From: Bacteroides sp. OM05-12
Lineage (GTDB): Bacteria; Bacteroidota; Bacteroidia; Bacteroidales; Bacteroidaceae
Direction: 5' to 3'
Assembly (NCBI RefSeq): GCF_003438995.1
Contig: NZ_QSUN01000024.1
Coordinates: 1 to 57,249, forward strand
Length of the DNA: 57,249 nt
This document shows positions 17,141-27,207 of this stretch, in pieces. The position numbers and the translations under genes are program-made. The notes below the pieces were generated by a model. It was not told the DNA's origin. It did not search any database and saw only the letters and a list, made by a program, of their open reading frames with translations. How positions within the stretch are numbered: the first letter of the stretch is position 1; each line of letters opens with the position of its first letter.

Positions 17141-18787
17141 ATGACTAAAAGTGCATTACAAATTGCAAGGGCTGCTTATCAGCCTAAACTTCCTAAAGCG
17201 TTGAAAGGTGCTGTTAAGGTGAGCGAAGGCCAACCTACACAGTCTGTTGCTGACCAGGAAGCTATTCAGAAACTTTTCCCGAATACGTATGGTATGCCGT
17301 TGATTCAGTTTGTTGAGGCTAATGAACCTGCTAATGTTCCTGCTGTAAACGTTGGCGTTATTCTTTCAGGTGGACAAGCCCCCGGCGGACACAATGTGAT
17401 CTCCGGTTTGTTTGACGGTATCAAGAGTTTAAATAAAGACAGTAAACTTTATGGATTTATCCTTGGCCCGGGTGGGTTGGTAGACCATAATTATATGGAA
17501 CTGACTGCTGATATTATTGACGAATACCGTAATACCGGTGGTTTTGATATTATCGGTTCCGGACGTACGAAGTTGGAAACAAAAGAACAGTTTGAGAAGG
17601 GGTATGAAATCTTGAAAGAATTGGGTATTTCTGCTCTTGTTATTATCGGTGGTGACGATTCTAATACGAATGCTTGTGTGTTGGCTGAATATTATGCAGC
17701 TAAGAAATATGGCGTTCAGGTGATCGGTTGCCCTAAAACCATCGACGGTGACTTGAAAAATGATATGATTGAAACTTCTTTCGGTTTTGATACCGCTTGT
17801 AAAGTTTACTCAGAGGTAATCGGTAATATCCAACGTGACTGTAATTCTGCCCGTAAATACTGGCACTTCATTAAGTTGATGGGACGTTCTGCTTCTCACA
17901 TCGCTTTGGAGTGCGCTTTGCAGGTTCAGCCTAACATCTGTATTATTTCAGAAGAAGTTGAGGCTAAAGATATGTCATTGGATGATGTAGTGACATATAT
18001 AGCACAGGTTGTTGCCGATCGTGCTGCTCAGGGGAATAATTTCGGTACGGTGTTAATTCCTGAAGGATTGGTAGAGTTCATTCCTGCCATGAAGAGATTG
18101 ATTGCGGAATTGAATGATTTCCTTGCTAACAATGCAGAAGAGTTTTCTCATATTAAGAAGTCTCACCAACGTGACTATATCATTTCTAAACTCTCTAAGG
18201 AGAATGCGGCTATTTATGCAAGTCTTCCTGAAGGTGTTGCCCGTCAGTTGTCACTTGACCGTGACCCGCACGGAAATGTACAGGTTTCATTAATTGAAAC
18301 AGAAAAGTTGCTTTCCGAAATGGTAGGTACTAAACTAGCTCAGTGGAAAGAAGAAGGCAAGTATGTAGGTAAGTTTGCTGCCCAACACCATTTCTTTGGT
18401 TATGAAGGACGTTGTGCTGCTCCATCTAATTACGATGCAGACTATTGCTACTCTTTAGGTTATACAGCATCAGCTTTGATTGCTAACGGAAAAACCGGCT
18501 ATATGTCTTCTGTACGTAATACGACTGCTCCTGCTGATAAATGGATTGCCGGTGGTGTGCCTATTACAATGATGATGAATATGGAACGTCGTCATGGTGA
18601 AATGAAACCGGTTATTCAGAAAGCTTTAGTAAAGTTGGATGGAAAACCATTCTTAAAGTTCGCTTCCATGCGTGAGGAATGGGCTAAAACAACGGATTAT
18701 GTATATCCGGGACCTATCCAGTATTTTGGACCTACGGAAGTTTGCGACCAGCCTACCAAGACATTGCAGTTGGAACAAAGCAAGTAA
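17141..18787 (+). CDS. pfp: Diphosphate--fructose-6-phosphate 1-phosphotransferase (PPi-PFK, long type)
   Basis: The 548-residue enzyme reversibly phosphorylates fructose-6-phosphate with pyrophosphate, replacing ATP-PFK in glycolysis. Motifs visible are GGQAPGGHN (77-85), GGDDSNTNA (170-178) and [10 protein letters not shown] (198-207). The second Asp of GGDDS and the Lys of PKTIDGD are the residues that distinguish PPi-dependent from ATP-dependent enzymes. [12 protein letters not shown] follows. Its length fits the long PFP clade related to plant PFP. It is transcribed alone. A weak -7-like AAATTTGC lies near 17087-17094, and a stem-loop follows the stop. Confidence 0.95.
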   Translation: MTKSALQIARAAYQPKLPKALKGAVKVSEGQPTQSVADQEAIQKLFPNTYGMPLIQFVEANEPANVPAVNVGVILSGGQAPGGHNVISGLFDGIKSLNKDSKLYGFILGPGGLVDHNYMELTADIIDEYRNTGGFDIIGSGRTKLETKEQFEKGYEILKELGISALVIIGGDDSNTNACVLAEYYAAKKYGVQVIGCPKTIDGDLKNDMIETSFGFDTACKVYSEVIGNIQRDCNSARKYWHFIKLMGRSASHIALECALQVQPNICIISEEVEAKDMSLDDVVTYIAQVVADRAAQGNNFGTVLIPEGLVEFIPAMKRLIAELNDFLANNAEEFSHIKKSHQRDYIISKLSKENAAIYASLPEGVARQLSLDRDPHGNVQVSLIETEKLLSEMVGTKLAQWKEEGKYVGKFAAQHHFFGYEGRCAAPSNYDADYCYSLGYTASALIANGKTGYMSSVRNTTAPADKWIAGGVPITMMMNMERRHGEMKPVIQKALVKLDGKPFLKFASMREEWAKTTDYVYPGPIQYFGPTEVCDQPTKTLQLEQSK

Positions 18788-18803
18788 TTTTGTATAAATA
18801 TTG

Positions 18804-18853
18804 AGTGATAAGTTATAAGTGGTGAGCCGTGCTTATTGCTGAGGCTTATCACT
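18804..18853 (+). terminator. Candidate terminator after PPi-PFK
   Basis: Arms AGTGATAAG (18804-18812) and CTTATCACT (18845-18853) are perfect, enclose a 32-base internal region that can pair further (GAGCC/AGGC), and are followed by a T-rich tract. Confidence 0.45.
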
Positions 18854-18883
18854 TATTTTATTTATTAATCTTAGCGTTTCTAA

Positions 18884-19774
18884 ATGAAAGAATCACCGAT
18901 TCTCGTTGTTAATAAACCCCGGAAGAAACGTCCGGCTGCTTCGAAAAAGAAATCTTCTTCTTCACGGAAAAAGAGTTCGAAAAGAAAAAAGCATACTTCT
19001 AAAGAGATGCCGAGATGGTTGTTTTATGTTTTATCTGCTCTAATAATTCTTTTATTTGCCGTCGTTTTTTATTATTTCTTTATAAAGCCTTATGCCTATC
19101 GGTGGAAACCTTGTTATGGTTGCCGTGAGTATGGAGTATGTATGCCGTATGGTTACCAGGTGCATGGCATTGACATATCCCATTTTCAAGGAGATATAGA
19201 CTGGAGTCTGCTGAAAGAAAATCAATCGGAGAATTATCCATTGAAGTTTGTGTTTGTTAAGGCCACTGAGGGAGGCGATTTGAATGATGACACCTTTAAT
19301 AAAAACTTTGCATCTGCCCGGAAGCATGGTTTTATTCGGGGGGCATACCATTTCTATAATCCGTCTACTCCTGCCTTGAGGCAAGCTGACTTTTTTATAA
19401 ATACTGTAAAGTTGGATTCCGGTGATTTGCCACCGGTATTGGATATAGAATTAAAAGGTAAGAAAGAGCCTGAAGAACTGAAAAAGGACTTGAAGATATG
19501 GCTGGATAAAGTAGAAAGACATTATAAGGTAAAACCAATTTTATATACTTCTTATAAGTTTAAGATGCGCTATCTCAATGATTCTGTTTTCAACTCTTAC
19601 CCTTATTGGATAGCCCATTATTATGTGGATTCAGTGAGGTATGAGGGCGCGTGGCAATTTTGGCAACACACGGATGTCGGCTCAATTCCCGGTATTCCTA
19701 AAAATGTGGATTTGAATATTTTCAACGGTACATTGCAGGAGTTAGTGGGGATGACAATAAAAAGCGGTAGATAA
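18884..19774 (+). CDS. Membrane-anchored GH25 lysozyme-like muramidase
   Basis: The 296-residue protein has a strongly basic Lys/Ser-rich cytoplasmic tail (residues 10-41) and one transmembrane helix (about 44-68). A glycoside hydrolase family 25 domain begins GIDISHFQGDIDW (catalytic-face D97) and continues FVKATEGG, GAYHFY, PPVLDIE (catalytic Glu) and the C-terminal WQHTDVGSIPGI...VDLNIFNG. It would act in the periplasm on the beta-1,4 bond of peptidoglycan. Four cysteines lie around the membrane-proximal linker and domain start (CYGC, GVC). It is transcribed after the PFK gene but probably separately because of the intervening stem-loop. Confidence 0.92.
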   Translation: MKESPILVVNKPRKKRPAASKKKSSSSRKKSSKRKKHTSKEMPRWLFYVLSALIILLFAVVFYYFFIKPYAYRWKPCYGCREYGVCMPYGYQVHGIDISHFQGDIDWSLLKENQSENYPLKFVFVKATEGGDLNDDTFNKNFASARKHGFIRGAYHFYNPSTPALRQADFFINTVKLDSGDLPPVLDIELKGKKEPEELKKDLKIWLDKVERHYKVKPILYTSYKFKMRYLNDSVFNSYPYWIAHYYVDSVRYEGAWQFWQHTDVGSIPGIPKNVDLNIFNGTLQELVGMTIKSGR

Positions 19775-19937
19775 TTTGTTGAGATGTCAAAACAAAAAAC
19801 AGCTATCTTTTTATCATTCTTTGGGCACGAATTACGCTGATTATACGATTGTTTCTTTAACTCTTTCTCGCGCAATCCGTCCCTAAAAGATAGAAAGTTA
19901 AGACTTTTGACTCTTAATTTTCGGTTATATTGGGGCT

Positions 19938-20783
19938 TTATTCCATCACAAACTTTACAGCCGCCCAATTATCTTTTTCTTTATGATATTGGAATTTCAA
20001 CCGATGCTTAACAGCTTCTTCTTGCAGATAAGGAATGTCTTGTACATAAAATCCGCTCATGTATATTTCAGACCCCGGATGCATTACCTCTGCGTATGCT
20101 TTCATGTCTGCTAACAGAATATTGCGATTAATATTTGCTATGATAATGTCAAAAGGTTTACGTCCTTTCAATAAGTCAGCATTTCCTAATTCGACAGTGA
20201 TGTTATCAACTTCGTTCAGTTTTATGTTGTCTTTGGAATTTTCCACACACCAATCGTCAATATCGATAGCGGTAATAGGAGCTGCCCCCCGCATAGCGGC
20301 GAGAATAGCCAAGATTGATGTACCGCATCCCATGTCTAACAGGGATTTACCTTTCAGGTCGGCATCCAAGAGTTCGGAAAGAATCAAACTTGTTGTTTGG
20401 TGATGCCCTGTGCCGAATGCCATTTGCGGATTTATAACAATGTCATATTCAGCTTTGGGTACATCTTTGTGAAAAGTGCTGTGAATAACACAGCGATTAC
20501 CAATAACGATTGGTTGGAAGAAGTTTTTTTCCCACTCTTCGTTCCAATTCTTATCTTCCATTAATTGAACCTCATATTGTATGTTAGCATCCGGTAAAGG
20601 GAAGTCTCTTAAAATTTCTTTTAAAGTGTTTTCATCAAGTAGGCTTTGTTGAACATATCCTTTAATTCCATTTTCGTGTTCCACAAAACTTTCAAAACCG
20701 ATTTCTCCCAATACAGCAGATAGTACGTCATTGACTGTTTCAGTGCAGGGAGTGGTGATAAAAGTAATCTCAAAATATCTCAT
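19938..20783 (-). CDS. prmA: Ribosomal protein L11 methyltransferase
   Basis: The 281-residue SAM-dependent methyltransferase trimethylates L11. The Bacteroidota-type N-terminal domain (MRYFEITF) is followed by the Rossmann motif LLDMGCGTSILAILAA, AFGTGHHQTTSL and the NPPF-like DIIIANINRNIL (equivalent to the PrmA NILA signature). It has a -7 box at 20818-20825 and is monocistronic. The 160-base gap to the GH25 gene holds nothing I can assign. Confidence 0.94.
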   Translation of the reverse strand: MRYFEITFITTPCTETVNDVLSAVLGEIGFESFVEHENGIKGYVQQSLLDENTLKEILRDFPLPDANIQYEVQLMEDKNWNEEWEKNFFQPIVIGNRCVIHSTFHKDVPKAEYDIVINPQMAFGTGHHQTTSLILSELLDADLKGKSLLDMGCGTSILAILAAMRGAAPITAIDIDDWCVENSKDNIKLNEVDNITVELGNADLLKGRKPFDIIIANINRNILLADMKAYAEVMHPGSEIYMSGFYVQDIPYLQEEAVKHRLKFQYHKEKDNWAAVKFVME

Positions 20784-20817
20784 GTTAATGATAAATGCTT
20801 ATAGGTTATACTTTCTG

Positions 20818-20825
20818 CAAAGATA
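20818..20825 (-). promoter_or_regulatory. -7 box for prmA
   Basis: TATCTTTG on the minus strand is an exact consensus match 35 bases before the ATG. Confidence 0.55.
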
Positions 20826-20964
20826 CACTATTATTAACCAATAATTTGGTGGACTGCAGAATTTATTGTGAAAGTGAATTCTTAAATATCTTATTAATAC
20901 ATTAAATAGGGAAATCCCTATTGTTATTTGGGGAAATTCTTCCGAACTGGATAAATGCCTTGAT

Positions 20965-20972
20965 TATCTTTG
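20965..20972 (+). promoter_or_regulatory. -7 box for the Ser-rich/FadL operon
   Basis: TATCTTTG is an exact consensus match 33 bases before the ATG at 21005. Confidence 0.55.
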
Positions 20973-21004
20973 TATCAGGAATAAAAGATTTACTTAATTA
21001 AAAT

Positions 21005-22276
21005 ATGGAAGTTATGAAAAAGATAGTTCTGTTATCGTTTATGGTTATGTGTCTGCCTTTGGCTGGAATGGCACAGAGCTTTGATGACGATCTTTATTAC
21101 ACTCCGAAAGACAAAGGAACTTCTTCTGAAGACAGAAAGACTGAACGGACTGAAGAGGTCAAAACTACACCGGAGAGAGAAGGGTATGTACCTGCCGGAG
21201 CTGCATTTGTAGTAAAAGATCGTAAAGGTAATGTCCGTGATGTGGATGAATATAATCGTCGGTATGATTCGAGTGATAACACATTTACAATGGAGAATGA
21301 TACTCTGGTGATACAGGAAAAAGATGATGCAGACAGAGGAGAATGGGTAAATGGTTTTGATGGGAGCGAAGACGATTATGAATATGCCATGCGCATTGTT
21401 CGTTTTCGTAATCCGCGTTTTGCCATACCTATAAGTAGTCCGCTTTATTGGGATGTTGTATATGGTGTCAATTCTTGGGATTGGAATGTATATGATGATG
21501 GATTTTATGCCTATGCTTTCCCTACCTATACTAACCGTTTATGGTGGGATTGGCGTTTTGGATCATTCGGTATAACATGGGGCTTCCCTTATTATTCCGG
21601 TTATTGGGGCTGGGGTGGTTACTATCCCGGTTATTGGGGTGGCTATTGGGGACATCATCATGGATGGTATGATCCTTGGTATGGTCATGGACATTGGGGA
21701 CGTCCTTCTTATTATGACAATCGTCCTTCTTATTATGGAGGTGTGGGAAGTACCAGACCGGGAGGAGCTGTATCAAGCCGTCCGGGAGTGTCTAGTACAC
21801 GTCCTAGTGGCAGTGTCTCCGGAACAAGGCCATCGAATGGAAGAGTAGTAGGTACACGTCCGTCAACATCTTCCCGTCCTAGTGCTTCTACTCGCCCAAG
21901 TAGCAGTTCGGGTTCTATCAGTACTCGTCCCAGCATGAGTGGAAGTCGTGTCGATGGTACTAGTTCTAATCGTTCATCTTCAAGTGGATATACTCGTTCC
22001 AGTTCATCACGTCCTAGTTCATCTTCTAGTTATAATCGTTCCAGTAGTACGAGAAGAAGCTCAAGCTATACTCCATCAGAATCGTCAACAAGAAATAGCA
22101 GTTATAGCAGAGGGAGTAGCTCTAGCTCAAGCACACGTCCATCTTACAGTGGTTCTTCTAGCAGAAGTTTTTCTTCAGGTAGCAGTGGTGGCTCATCTCG
22201 TTCAAGCGGAAGCTATTCTGGAGGTGGAAGCCGTTCCGGTGGTGGAAGTTCACGTTCATCAGGAGGTAGAAGATAG
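21005..22276 (+). CDS. Exported low-complexity Ser/Arg/Gly-rich protein
   Basis: The 423-residue protein has a signal peptide; an alternative start at 21014 (MKKIVLLSF) would give a cleaner one, cut after GMAQ. An ordered acidic N-terminal region of about 170 residues is followed by an aromatic-Gly zone (YWGWGGYYPGYW, about residues 195-235). After that comes a tail of about 175 residues built of STRPS/SSRPSSS repeats and ending in GGGSRSGGGSSRSSGGRR. Homologues in Bacteroides have been labelled vitellogenin-like purely through composition. A cell-surface or periplasmic role is likely but the function is unknown. It is 35 bases upstream of the FadL-like gene and probably co-transcribed. Confidence 0.85.
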   Translation: MEVMKKIVLLSFMVMCLPLAGMAQSFDDDLYYTPKDKGTSSEDRKTERTEEVKTTPEREGYVPAGAAFVVKDRKGNVRDVDEYNRRYDSSDNTFTMENDTLVIQEKDDADRGEWVNGFDGSEDDYEYAMRIVRFRNPRFAIPISSPLYWDVVYGVNSWDWNVYDDGFYAYAFPTYTNRLWWDWRFGSFGITWGFPYYSGYWGWGGYYPGYWGGYWGHHHGWYDPWYGHGHWGRPSYYDNRPSYYGGVGSTRPGGAVSSRPGVSSTRPSGSVSGTRPSNGRVVGTRPSTSSRPSASTRPSSSSGSISTRPSMSGSRVDGTSSNRSSSSGYTRSSSSRPSSSSSYNRSSSTRRSSSYTPSESSTRNSSYSRGSSSSSSTRPSYSGSSSRSFSSGSSGGSSRSSGSYSGGGSRSGGGSSRSSGGRR

Positions 22277-22311
22277 TTTTTCAATTGGTAAAATGTAAAA
22301 AAGGAATAGCA

Positions 22312-23898
22312 ATGAAAAATATAAGATTAATGGTAGCTGCCTGTGCTTTAATAATCGTAGGCAATGCAGGAGCTCAGACTATATATGATGTGAATCGTTT
22401 TTTAGGAAGTGATTTGAATGGAACTGCTCGCTTTGTGGGTATGGGAGGTGCTATGGGAGCACTTGGAGGAGATATATCAACGATAAGTACAAATCCAGCC
22501 GGAATAGGTATTTATCGAAGTAATGATATAATGTTCTCGTTTGGCTTCAATAATTCTGCATCAGAGAGTACTTTTTCAAATAGTGTATTGAATAATAATA
22601 AGTTCGTAGGCTCATTTGATAATGCCGGATTTGTTTATTCTAATAAAATAGGGAATAAGACTACTTTAAAGTTTGTCAATTTCGCTTTTAATTACCATAA
22701 GAAGAAAAACTTCAATAAAGCAATGCTTATGGGAGGTGATTTGAATGGATTGTCTCAAACTAGCCAATTTGCGACGATGACTAATGGATTACCATTGGAA
22801 GACTTTAATTATTTATTAGATAATCCGAATTTTAATGCCTATAATAATAGAGATTGGAATGATGTGGGGTGGCTGTCTATTATGGGGACAAGGGGAAATT
22901 TATTATATTATGATCGTTCGGATGAAATTACTGAAAATGGAAGAACAGATTATTATGATTACTATAAAGGTTTGCCGGGCGTGAGAAATAACTACAAGAG
23001 TAGAGAATCCGGTGGAATGAATGAATATGATTTTAATATAGCCTTTAATATTGAAGATCAATTCTATTTTGGTGTGACTATTGGTGCTTATGATGTAGAC
23101 TATTCAAGATTTTCTTCTTATACAGAAACTGTAAGTACGGGAAGCTACACGATATCGAATTGGTATGGTACAAATGGAGCCGGTGTGGATGCTAAGTTTG
23201 GTGCTATTGTACGTCCTGTTGCTTCTTTGCCTTTGCGTATTGGCGTAGCTATACATACGCCGACTTGGTTTAATTTAACAGATATTCATTCTGCTCGTTT
23301 AGAATCGGATATTACTTATGAAGGACAGCAATATCATGCAGTACAAGATACTTATGATGCAGCAGGTAACAGGGTATTGGATTATCAATTGATAACTCCG
23401 TGGAAATATAATTTTAGTTTGGGATATACAATCGGTAAGTCGGTTGCTCTTGGTGCCGAATATGAATATACAGATTATTCGACGGCTAAAATGAAAGATC
23501 CTGATGGAGTCGTTTTTGGTACAACAAATGATAGGGTTAAACAATATTTGAAAGGTATTCATACCGTACGTGTTGGTGTTGAAGGAAAGTTATTACCACA
23601 ATTCTCCGTTCGAGCAGGATATAATTATACAACCGGCTCATTTAAGAATGGAGCGTTTAAACTTCTGCCTTATGATACTACCCGTACAGATACAGAATTT
23701 GAGAATATAAAAGGGATAAATAATATTACTGTGGGGCTAGGATATAAAGGGCGTGTCTTCTATGCTGATTTGGCATATCAGTTAACTATGTACAAATCTG
23801 ATTTTTATCCTTTTAGTAATGAATATATAAGTTATGTCCCAGCTAAGGTTAACAATGATCGTCACCAACTGATGATGACCTTAGGTGTAAGATTTTGA
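22312..23898 (+). CDS. OmpP1/FadL/TodX-family outer-membrane protein
   Basis: The start MKNIRLMVAACAL (22312) gives a signal peptide cut after GNAGA, then the FadL-family hallmark. That hallmark runs DLNGTARFVGMGGAMGALGGD followed by STNPAGIGIYRSND. The rest is a beta-rich barrel ending in LMMTLGVRF, a typical outer-membrane C-terminus with a final Phe. The family transports hydrophobic compounds, and Bacteroides members are often annotated as hemin receptors without proof. A longer reading from 22285 is possible but would bury the signal peptide. Confidence 0.9.
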   Translation: MKNIRLMVAACALIIVGNAGAQTIYDVNRFLGSDLNGTARFVGMGGAMGALGGDISTISTNPAGIGIYRSNDIMFSFGFNNSASESTFSNSVLNNNKFVGSFDNAGFVYSNKIGNKTTLKFVNFAFNYHKKKNFNKAMLMGGDLNGLSQTSQFATMTNGLPLEDFNYLLDNPNFNAYNNRDWNDVGWLSIMGTRGNLLYYDRSDEITENGRTDYYDYYKGLPGVRNNYKSRESGGMNEYDFNIAFNIEDQFYFGVTIGAYDVDYSRFSSYTETVSTGSYTISNWYGTNGAGVDAKFGAIVRPVASLPLRIGVAIHTPTWFNLTDIHSARLESDITYEGQQYHAVQDTYDAAGNRVLDYQLITPWKYNFSLGYTIGKSVALGAEYEYTDYSTAKMKDPDGVVFGTTNDRVKQYLKGIHTVRVGVEGKLLPQFSVRAGYNYTTGSFKNGAFKLLPYDTTRTDTEFENIKGINNITVGLGYKGRVFYADLAYQLTMYKSDFYPFSNEYISYVPAKVNNDRHQLMMTLGVRF

Positions 23899-23904
23899 TA
23901 TTTG

Positions 23905-24000
23905 TATTGAATCAAAAAACAATCAGGATGTTTTTTGAAAACATAAGGATGAATGCAAGAAATCACCTTGATGAATTTTAAATTCATCAAGGTGATTTTT
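23905..24000. terminator. Bidirectional stem-loop with repeat words between convergent genes
   Basis: Near-perfect 19-base arms AAATCACCTTGATGAATTT (23960-23978) and AAATTCATCAAGGTGATTT (23980-23998) lie between the convergent FadL-like and HTH genes. They are preceded by CAATCAGGATGTTTTTTG, a word of the same kind as in modules at 16205-16315 and 57021-57059. It should terminate transcription from both sides. Confidence 0.75.
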
Positions 24001-24016
24001 ATCTTGTAAAAGTATT

Positions 24017-24976
24017 CTATAACTTTTCTATAATATTCTTTTGTTCCTCTAAAAACTTGATACGCTGCATTTCTCCACTTTCCGAGATAAGGATGGAATG
24101 CCTTTTTAAAGATTGTATCCATTTCTTCTGTAGATTACATATTTGTGGATTCTGTGAATCCATAGAATTTATGGAATATACTCTGAATAAACTAATCTGG
24201 AAATTCTCTTTTTCAATATAGCTGTAAGTTGCTTCAAAATTTAGATAGGAGAGATAAATCTCTATTTTATTACCACTACTGAACTCACCTTTTAATGACA
24301 GATACTCCATTTCATATAACAATTGAATAAGTTCAGTTTTGAGTAGTCTTACATCTTCTTCTGTGATTAGATTTAATCCTGCAAAATATTTAATTTCTTT
24401 AATGAGAGAATGGAAGATATTGTTATCCCAGATAAAACAGGTCTTAACACATTGCTTTACCACCTTACTAAGTTTATTATGTGCAATTATTACTTTTTCT
24501 GGGACTTGCATATTTATCAATGAATGAGGCGTTTTTATTTTATCATTTTGGTATATCCATCGGCATAATCGAAATTTTGATAGATTTTCATAAGGGGAAT
24601 AGATGGTGAAAGGAATAATATTGGCGGCGCTATATATTATGGTACTAGGATCATCTTTTATGAAATCAAATATCTTTAGATATCGATTTAGTATTTCATA
24701 GTAACTATTGATAGGATCAGGAGAATATTGTAAGTTGAGATCAAATGTAGCCCGGTTTTCTATATGATTGCCTATAATTTGATCTATGGATATTCCTAAT
24801 TTGTGGGATATAATTGCAATTTCATCAAAAGTAAATGAGACTTCTCCTCGTAGTCTGCGGTATACAGCCTCTTTTCCCATACATAGGGCGTCAGTAAGAA
24901 AGTTCGCAAGAGTTTCTCCTGCAGGAATACGTTCTTTCATTTCATTAATTAATTCAGCTATTATACCATTTTTCAT
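24017..24976 (-). CDS. HTH (Cro/C1-like) transcriptional regulator, Bacteroidota type
   Basis: The 319-residue cytoplasmic protein has an N-terminal helix-turn-helix at about residues 17-70 (TLANFLTDALCMGKEAVYRRLRG, then FDEIAIISHKLGISIDQIIG), which resembles XRE-type DNA-binding domains. The remaining 240 residues are helical without a recognised ligand domain. It may sense something through that C-terminal part. Its targets are unknown. It lies beside a 622-base gene-free AT-rich region that could contain its operator. Confidence 0.75.
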   Translation of the reverse strand: MKNGIIAELINEMKERIPAGETLANFLTDALCMGKEAVYRRLRGEVSFTFDEIAIISHKLGISIDQIIGNHIENRATFDLNLQYSPDPINSYYEILNRYLKIFDFIKDDPSTIIYSAANIIPFTIYSPYENLSKFRLCRWIYQNDKIKTPHSLINMQVPEKVIIAHNKLSKVVKQCVKTCFIWDNNIFHSLIKEIKYFAGLNLITEEDVRLLKTELIQLLYEMEYLSLKGEFSSGNKIEIYLSYLNFEATYSYIEKENFQISLFRVYSINSMDSQNPQICNLQKKWIQSLKRHSILISESGEMQRIKFLEEQKNIIEKL

Positions 24977-25598
24977 GTGTTTACTTTTTTGATATACATA
25001 TAATTTGTGAAAATATAGTGGAATGCATTTGTTCTTTACAAATATATAGCATCTTGATAAGAATACGGTATGCTATATCATATATTTCTGGAGTACTTAT
25101 TTTTAGTTTAGTAATTATTTGTAGTGTGGTCTTATATAGTAATATTGTTTATGTTTTTGATAAATAAATTTATTTCTGATATGTTTTTCTGTTTAACAAA
25201 AACAGGAGTAGTGTTATTTCGAAAATTGAAACTATTCTAGGTAGATGTTTTGTCTTTTTTCGGATATCAGCTGATTAATTTTAATAGTTAGGAAAATAGA
25301 AAACGTGAAAAAATAGAATACATATTATTAGATATAAATGTGACATATTTAATTTCTATTTTTGTCCCGTTAAGAAAAGCATATGTATTTATGCTATACT
25401 TAAAAAATATGTCGTCGTCGTTGTAAAAAGTCTGTTGTCCTGAGTCGTCAGGCACAGGCTTTTTATTGTTTAGAATTTGAAATATTATAGAAAAAGAGGA
25501 ATCAAATCATTATTAACTCCTCAAAAAACTATAGTAGTATCGATGAATATAAAGAGCTTTATTATTTCTTCTGGATATTACAATAGTCTGGTTAAAAA
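24977..25598. other. 622-bp AT-rich gene-free region
   Basis: No convincing reading frame appears on either strand. Notable content is a nested stem-loop at 25425-25464 followed by T residues and a TTTTTGTCCC motif (25359-25368) also found near the DUF3244 and K+ channel genes. The stem-loop could be the terminator of an unannotated small RNA. Confidence 0.5.
25425..25464 (+). terminator. Nested stem-loop, possible sRNA terminator
   Basis: Inner stem CCTGA-GTCG-TCAGG (25439-25452) lies inside outer arms AAAAAGTCTGT / ACAGGCTTTTT. The loop context CTGAGTCGTCAG is identical to the terminator at 34509-34528. Confidence 0.5.
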
Positions 25599-26069
25599 TT
25601 AATATTCAATTTTATCTTCTTTATCTCTCCACTCTTCGAATGCTTTTATCGCTTCATTGTGCAAAAGTATTTTAGATGGTAACTTTCGATTTTCCGGCTT
25701 TAATTCCAGTTCATCATAAATGAAAGAATCGTCAAATCCGATATTTTTTGCATCGGTTTTGTTATTACCATAATAGATTTTATCTAAATGTGCCCAATAG
25801 ATAGCTCCTAAACACATAGGACAAGGTTCACATGACGTGTATATTTCGCATCCACTGAGATTGAAACTTCCGAGTTTGCTAGCAGCGGCACGTATGGCAC
25901 TGACTTCGGCATGAGCGGTCGGGTCACATGAAGCTGTTACACGGTTTACGCCTGTAGCTATAATTTCTCCATCTTTTACAATAACTGCTCCAAAAGGACC
26001 TCCGCCATTATGGATATTCTCAATGGAAAGTTCAATTGCTTTCCGCATAAAATCATTTTTAGTTTTCAT
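25599..26069 (-). CDS. guaD: Guanine deaminase/nucleoside deaminase, CDA fold
   Basis: The 156-residue zinc deaminase has HAE (53-55), carrying the zinc His and catalytic Glu, and PCPMC (82-86), with the other two zinc cysteines. GGGPFGAVIV, TAHAEVSAIRAA and the GuaD-like C-terminus DDSFIYDEL favour B. subtilis-type guanine deaminase, converting guanine to xanthine in purine salvage. A tRNA adenosine deaminase TadA is less likely given length and C-terminus. It has a -7 box at 26102-26109. Confidence 0.88.
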   Translation of the reverse strand: MKTKNDFMRKAIELSIENIHNGGGPFGAVIVKDGEIIATGVNRVTASCDPTAHAEVSAIRAAASKLGSFNLSGCEIYTSCEPCPMCLGAIYWAHLDKIYYGNNKTDAKNIGFDDSFIYDELELKPENRKLPSKILLHNEAIKAFEEWRDKEDKIEY

Positions 26070-26101
26070 ACGCTTAGGTTATTAAATTTATTATCTATCT
26101 T

Positions 26102-26109
26102 CAAAGATA
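26102..26109 (-). promoter_or_regulatory. -7 box for the deaminase gene
   Basis: TATCTTTG on the minus strand, 32 bases before the ATG. Confidence 0.5.
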
Positions 26110-26123
26110 ATTTTTATTTCTTA

Positions 26124-27179
26124 CTAATTTTCTTTATTGCGGTATTCTTTTTTCTTAAAGAAATTGAATCCGGCATAAATCCGAATTGTTCCGAAACTAT
26201 TACTCATGGAAAAATTATCCGAGCGATAGCCAAATGTGTTCATAACTAATGATGCACCTATGAAATATTTTGAATTGTTATATGTGATTCCGGCACGAGT
26301 GATTAAATCAAAATTAATATTTTTCAATGCCGGATAATTTGTTTTTTCAGAATTTACCTTTGAACGTTTATAGGCAATAGCCGGTGCTAGTGAAGCGTTG
26401 AAAAGGCAATTTCGGGCAAATACCCAGTTATAGGTATATCCTGCGCTTAGACTATAATCTGAATAAGTCAGTTTGCGAAATTTTAGTCCGTCATCTAACT
26501 GTGTTTGGACGTCTATTGGTAATTTTTCATAATCAAAATTGATTTTATGTGTAGAGAAAGAAAAACCTACAATGATAGATCCTGCATTGCGTTTTTGGTT
26601 GGTTGATTGGCTATAAGCAGCGGGATATGAGAATCGCTTATGGTTTAGAATCCAATAAGCGTTTAAACCGGCTATGTCTACAGAAAAGCCATTGATATTT
26701 TTATCAATCTTTCCAGAATATCCTTCTGGAAAGAAGTCTGACATATTACGTAGTTTAAAGGCATTACCGCTTTTTCGGTAGTAAAGATCACAACCAACAA
26801 TGGAACTATATAAACTTAAAGCAAACTCGGTACGTTGGTCTGAAACCTTATTTTTACTGAATAAATTTTTCATATCGATAGAATAACCTATGAAAATCCA
26901 TTTCCATCCAAAATAAGCTCCGAGTTTATAGTTCATGTTCGGGGAAATTCTTAGCGTTTGTGGAACTTCTTTTCCGATAGTCCTAAAACGATAGTTTTCA
27001 TACCAGTTGCTGTTTTCAAGCATGAAAGCAAAATTGTACTTATTGGGGGATATATATAAAGTATCAATATCATTCAATAAATGTCCTATCTTACGGAAAA
27101 ATCCTTTAGGCTTCTCATTTTGTGCCTGTAATAAGCATAAAGGGAGAATAAACATAAGTATTGAAAAATATTTCCGCAT
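26124..27179 (-). CDS. DUF4421-type outer-membrane/periplasmic protein
   Basis: The 351-residue protein has a signal peptide (cut near LLQAQ). It then has the pattern IDTLYISPNKYNFAFMLENSNWYE followed by alternating amphipathic strands and a GTIRIYAGFNFF end, consistent with an outer-membrane beta-barrel. The family label DUF4421 is from memory of the N-terminal pattern. No enzymatic motif is visible. It begins 28 bases downstream of the Gfo/Idh gene stop and could be co-transcribed with it. Confidence 0.7.
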   Translation of the reverse strand: MRKYFSILMFILPLCLLQAQNEKPKGFFRKIGHLLNDIDTLYISPNKYNFAFMLENSNWYENYRFRTIGKEVPQTLRISPNMNYKLGAYFGWKWIFIGYSIDMKNLFSKNKVSDQRTEFALSLYSSIVGCDLYYRKSGNAFKLRNMSDFFPEGYSGKIDKNINGFSVDIAGLNAYWILNHKRFSYPAAYSQSTNQKRNAGSIIVGFSFSTHKINFDYEKLPIDVQTQLDDGLKFRKLTYSDYSLSAGYTYNWVFARNCLFNASLAPAIAYKRSKVNSEKTNYPALKNINFDLITRAGITYNNSKYFIGASLVMNTFGYRSDNFSMSNSFGTIRIYAGFNFFKKKEYRNKEN

Positions 27180-27207
27180 GATAGTTTGTAAAAACTTTGA
27201 ATTTGTT

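Noticed and set aside
19775..19937. Small gene between the GH25 lysozyme and prmA
   Set aside because: No frame with a ribosome-binding site or plausible composition; likely the shared 3' region of convergent genes.
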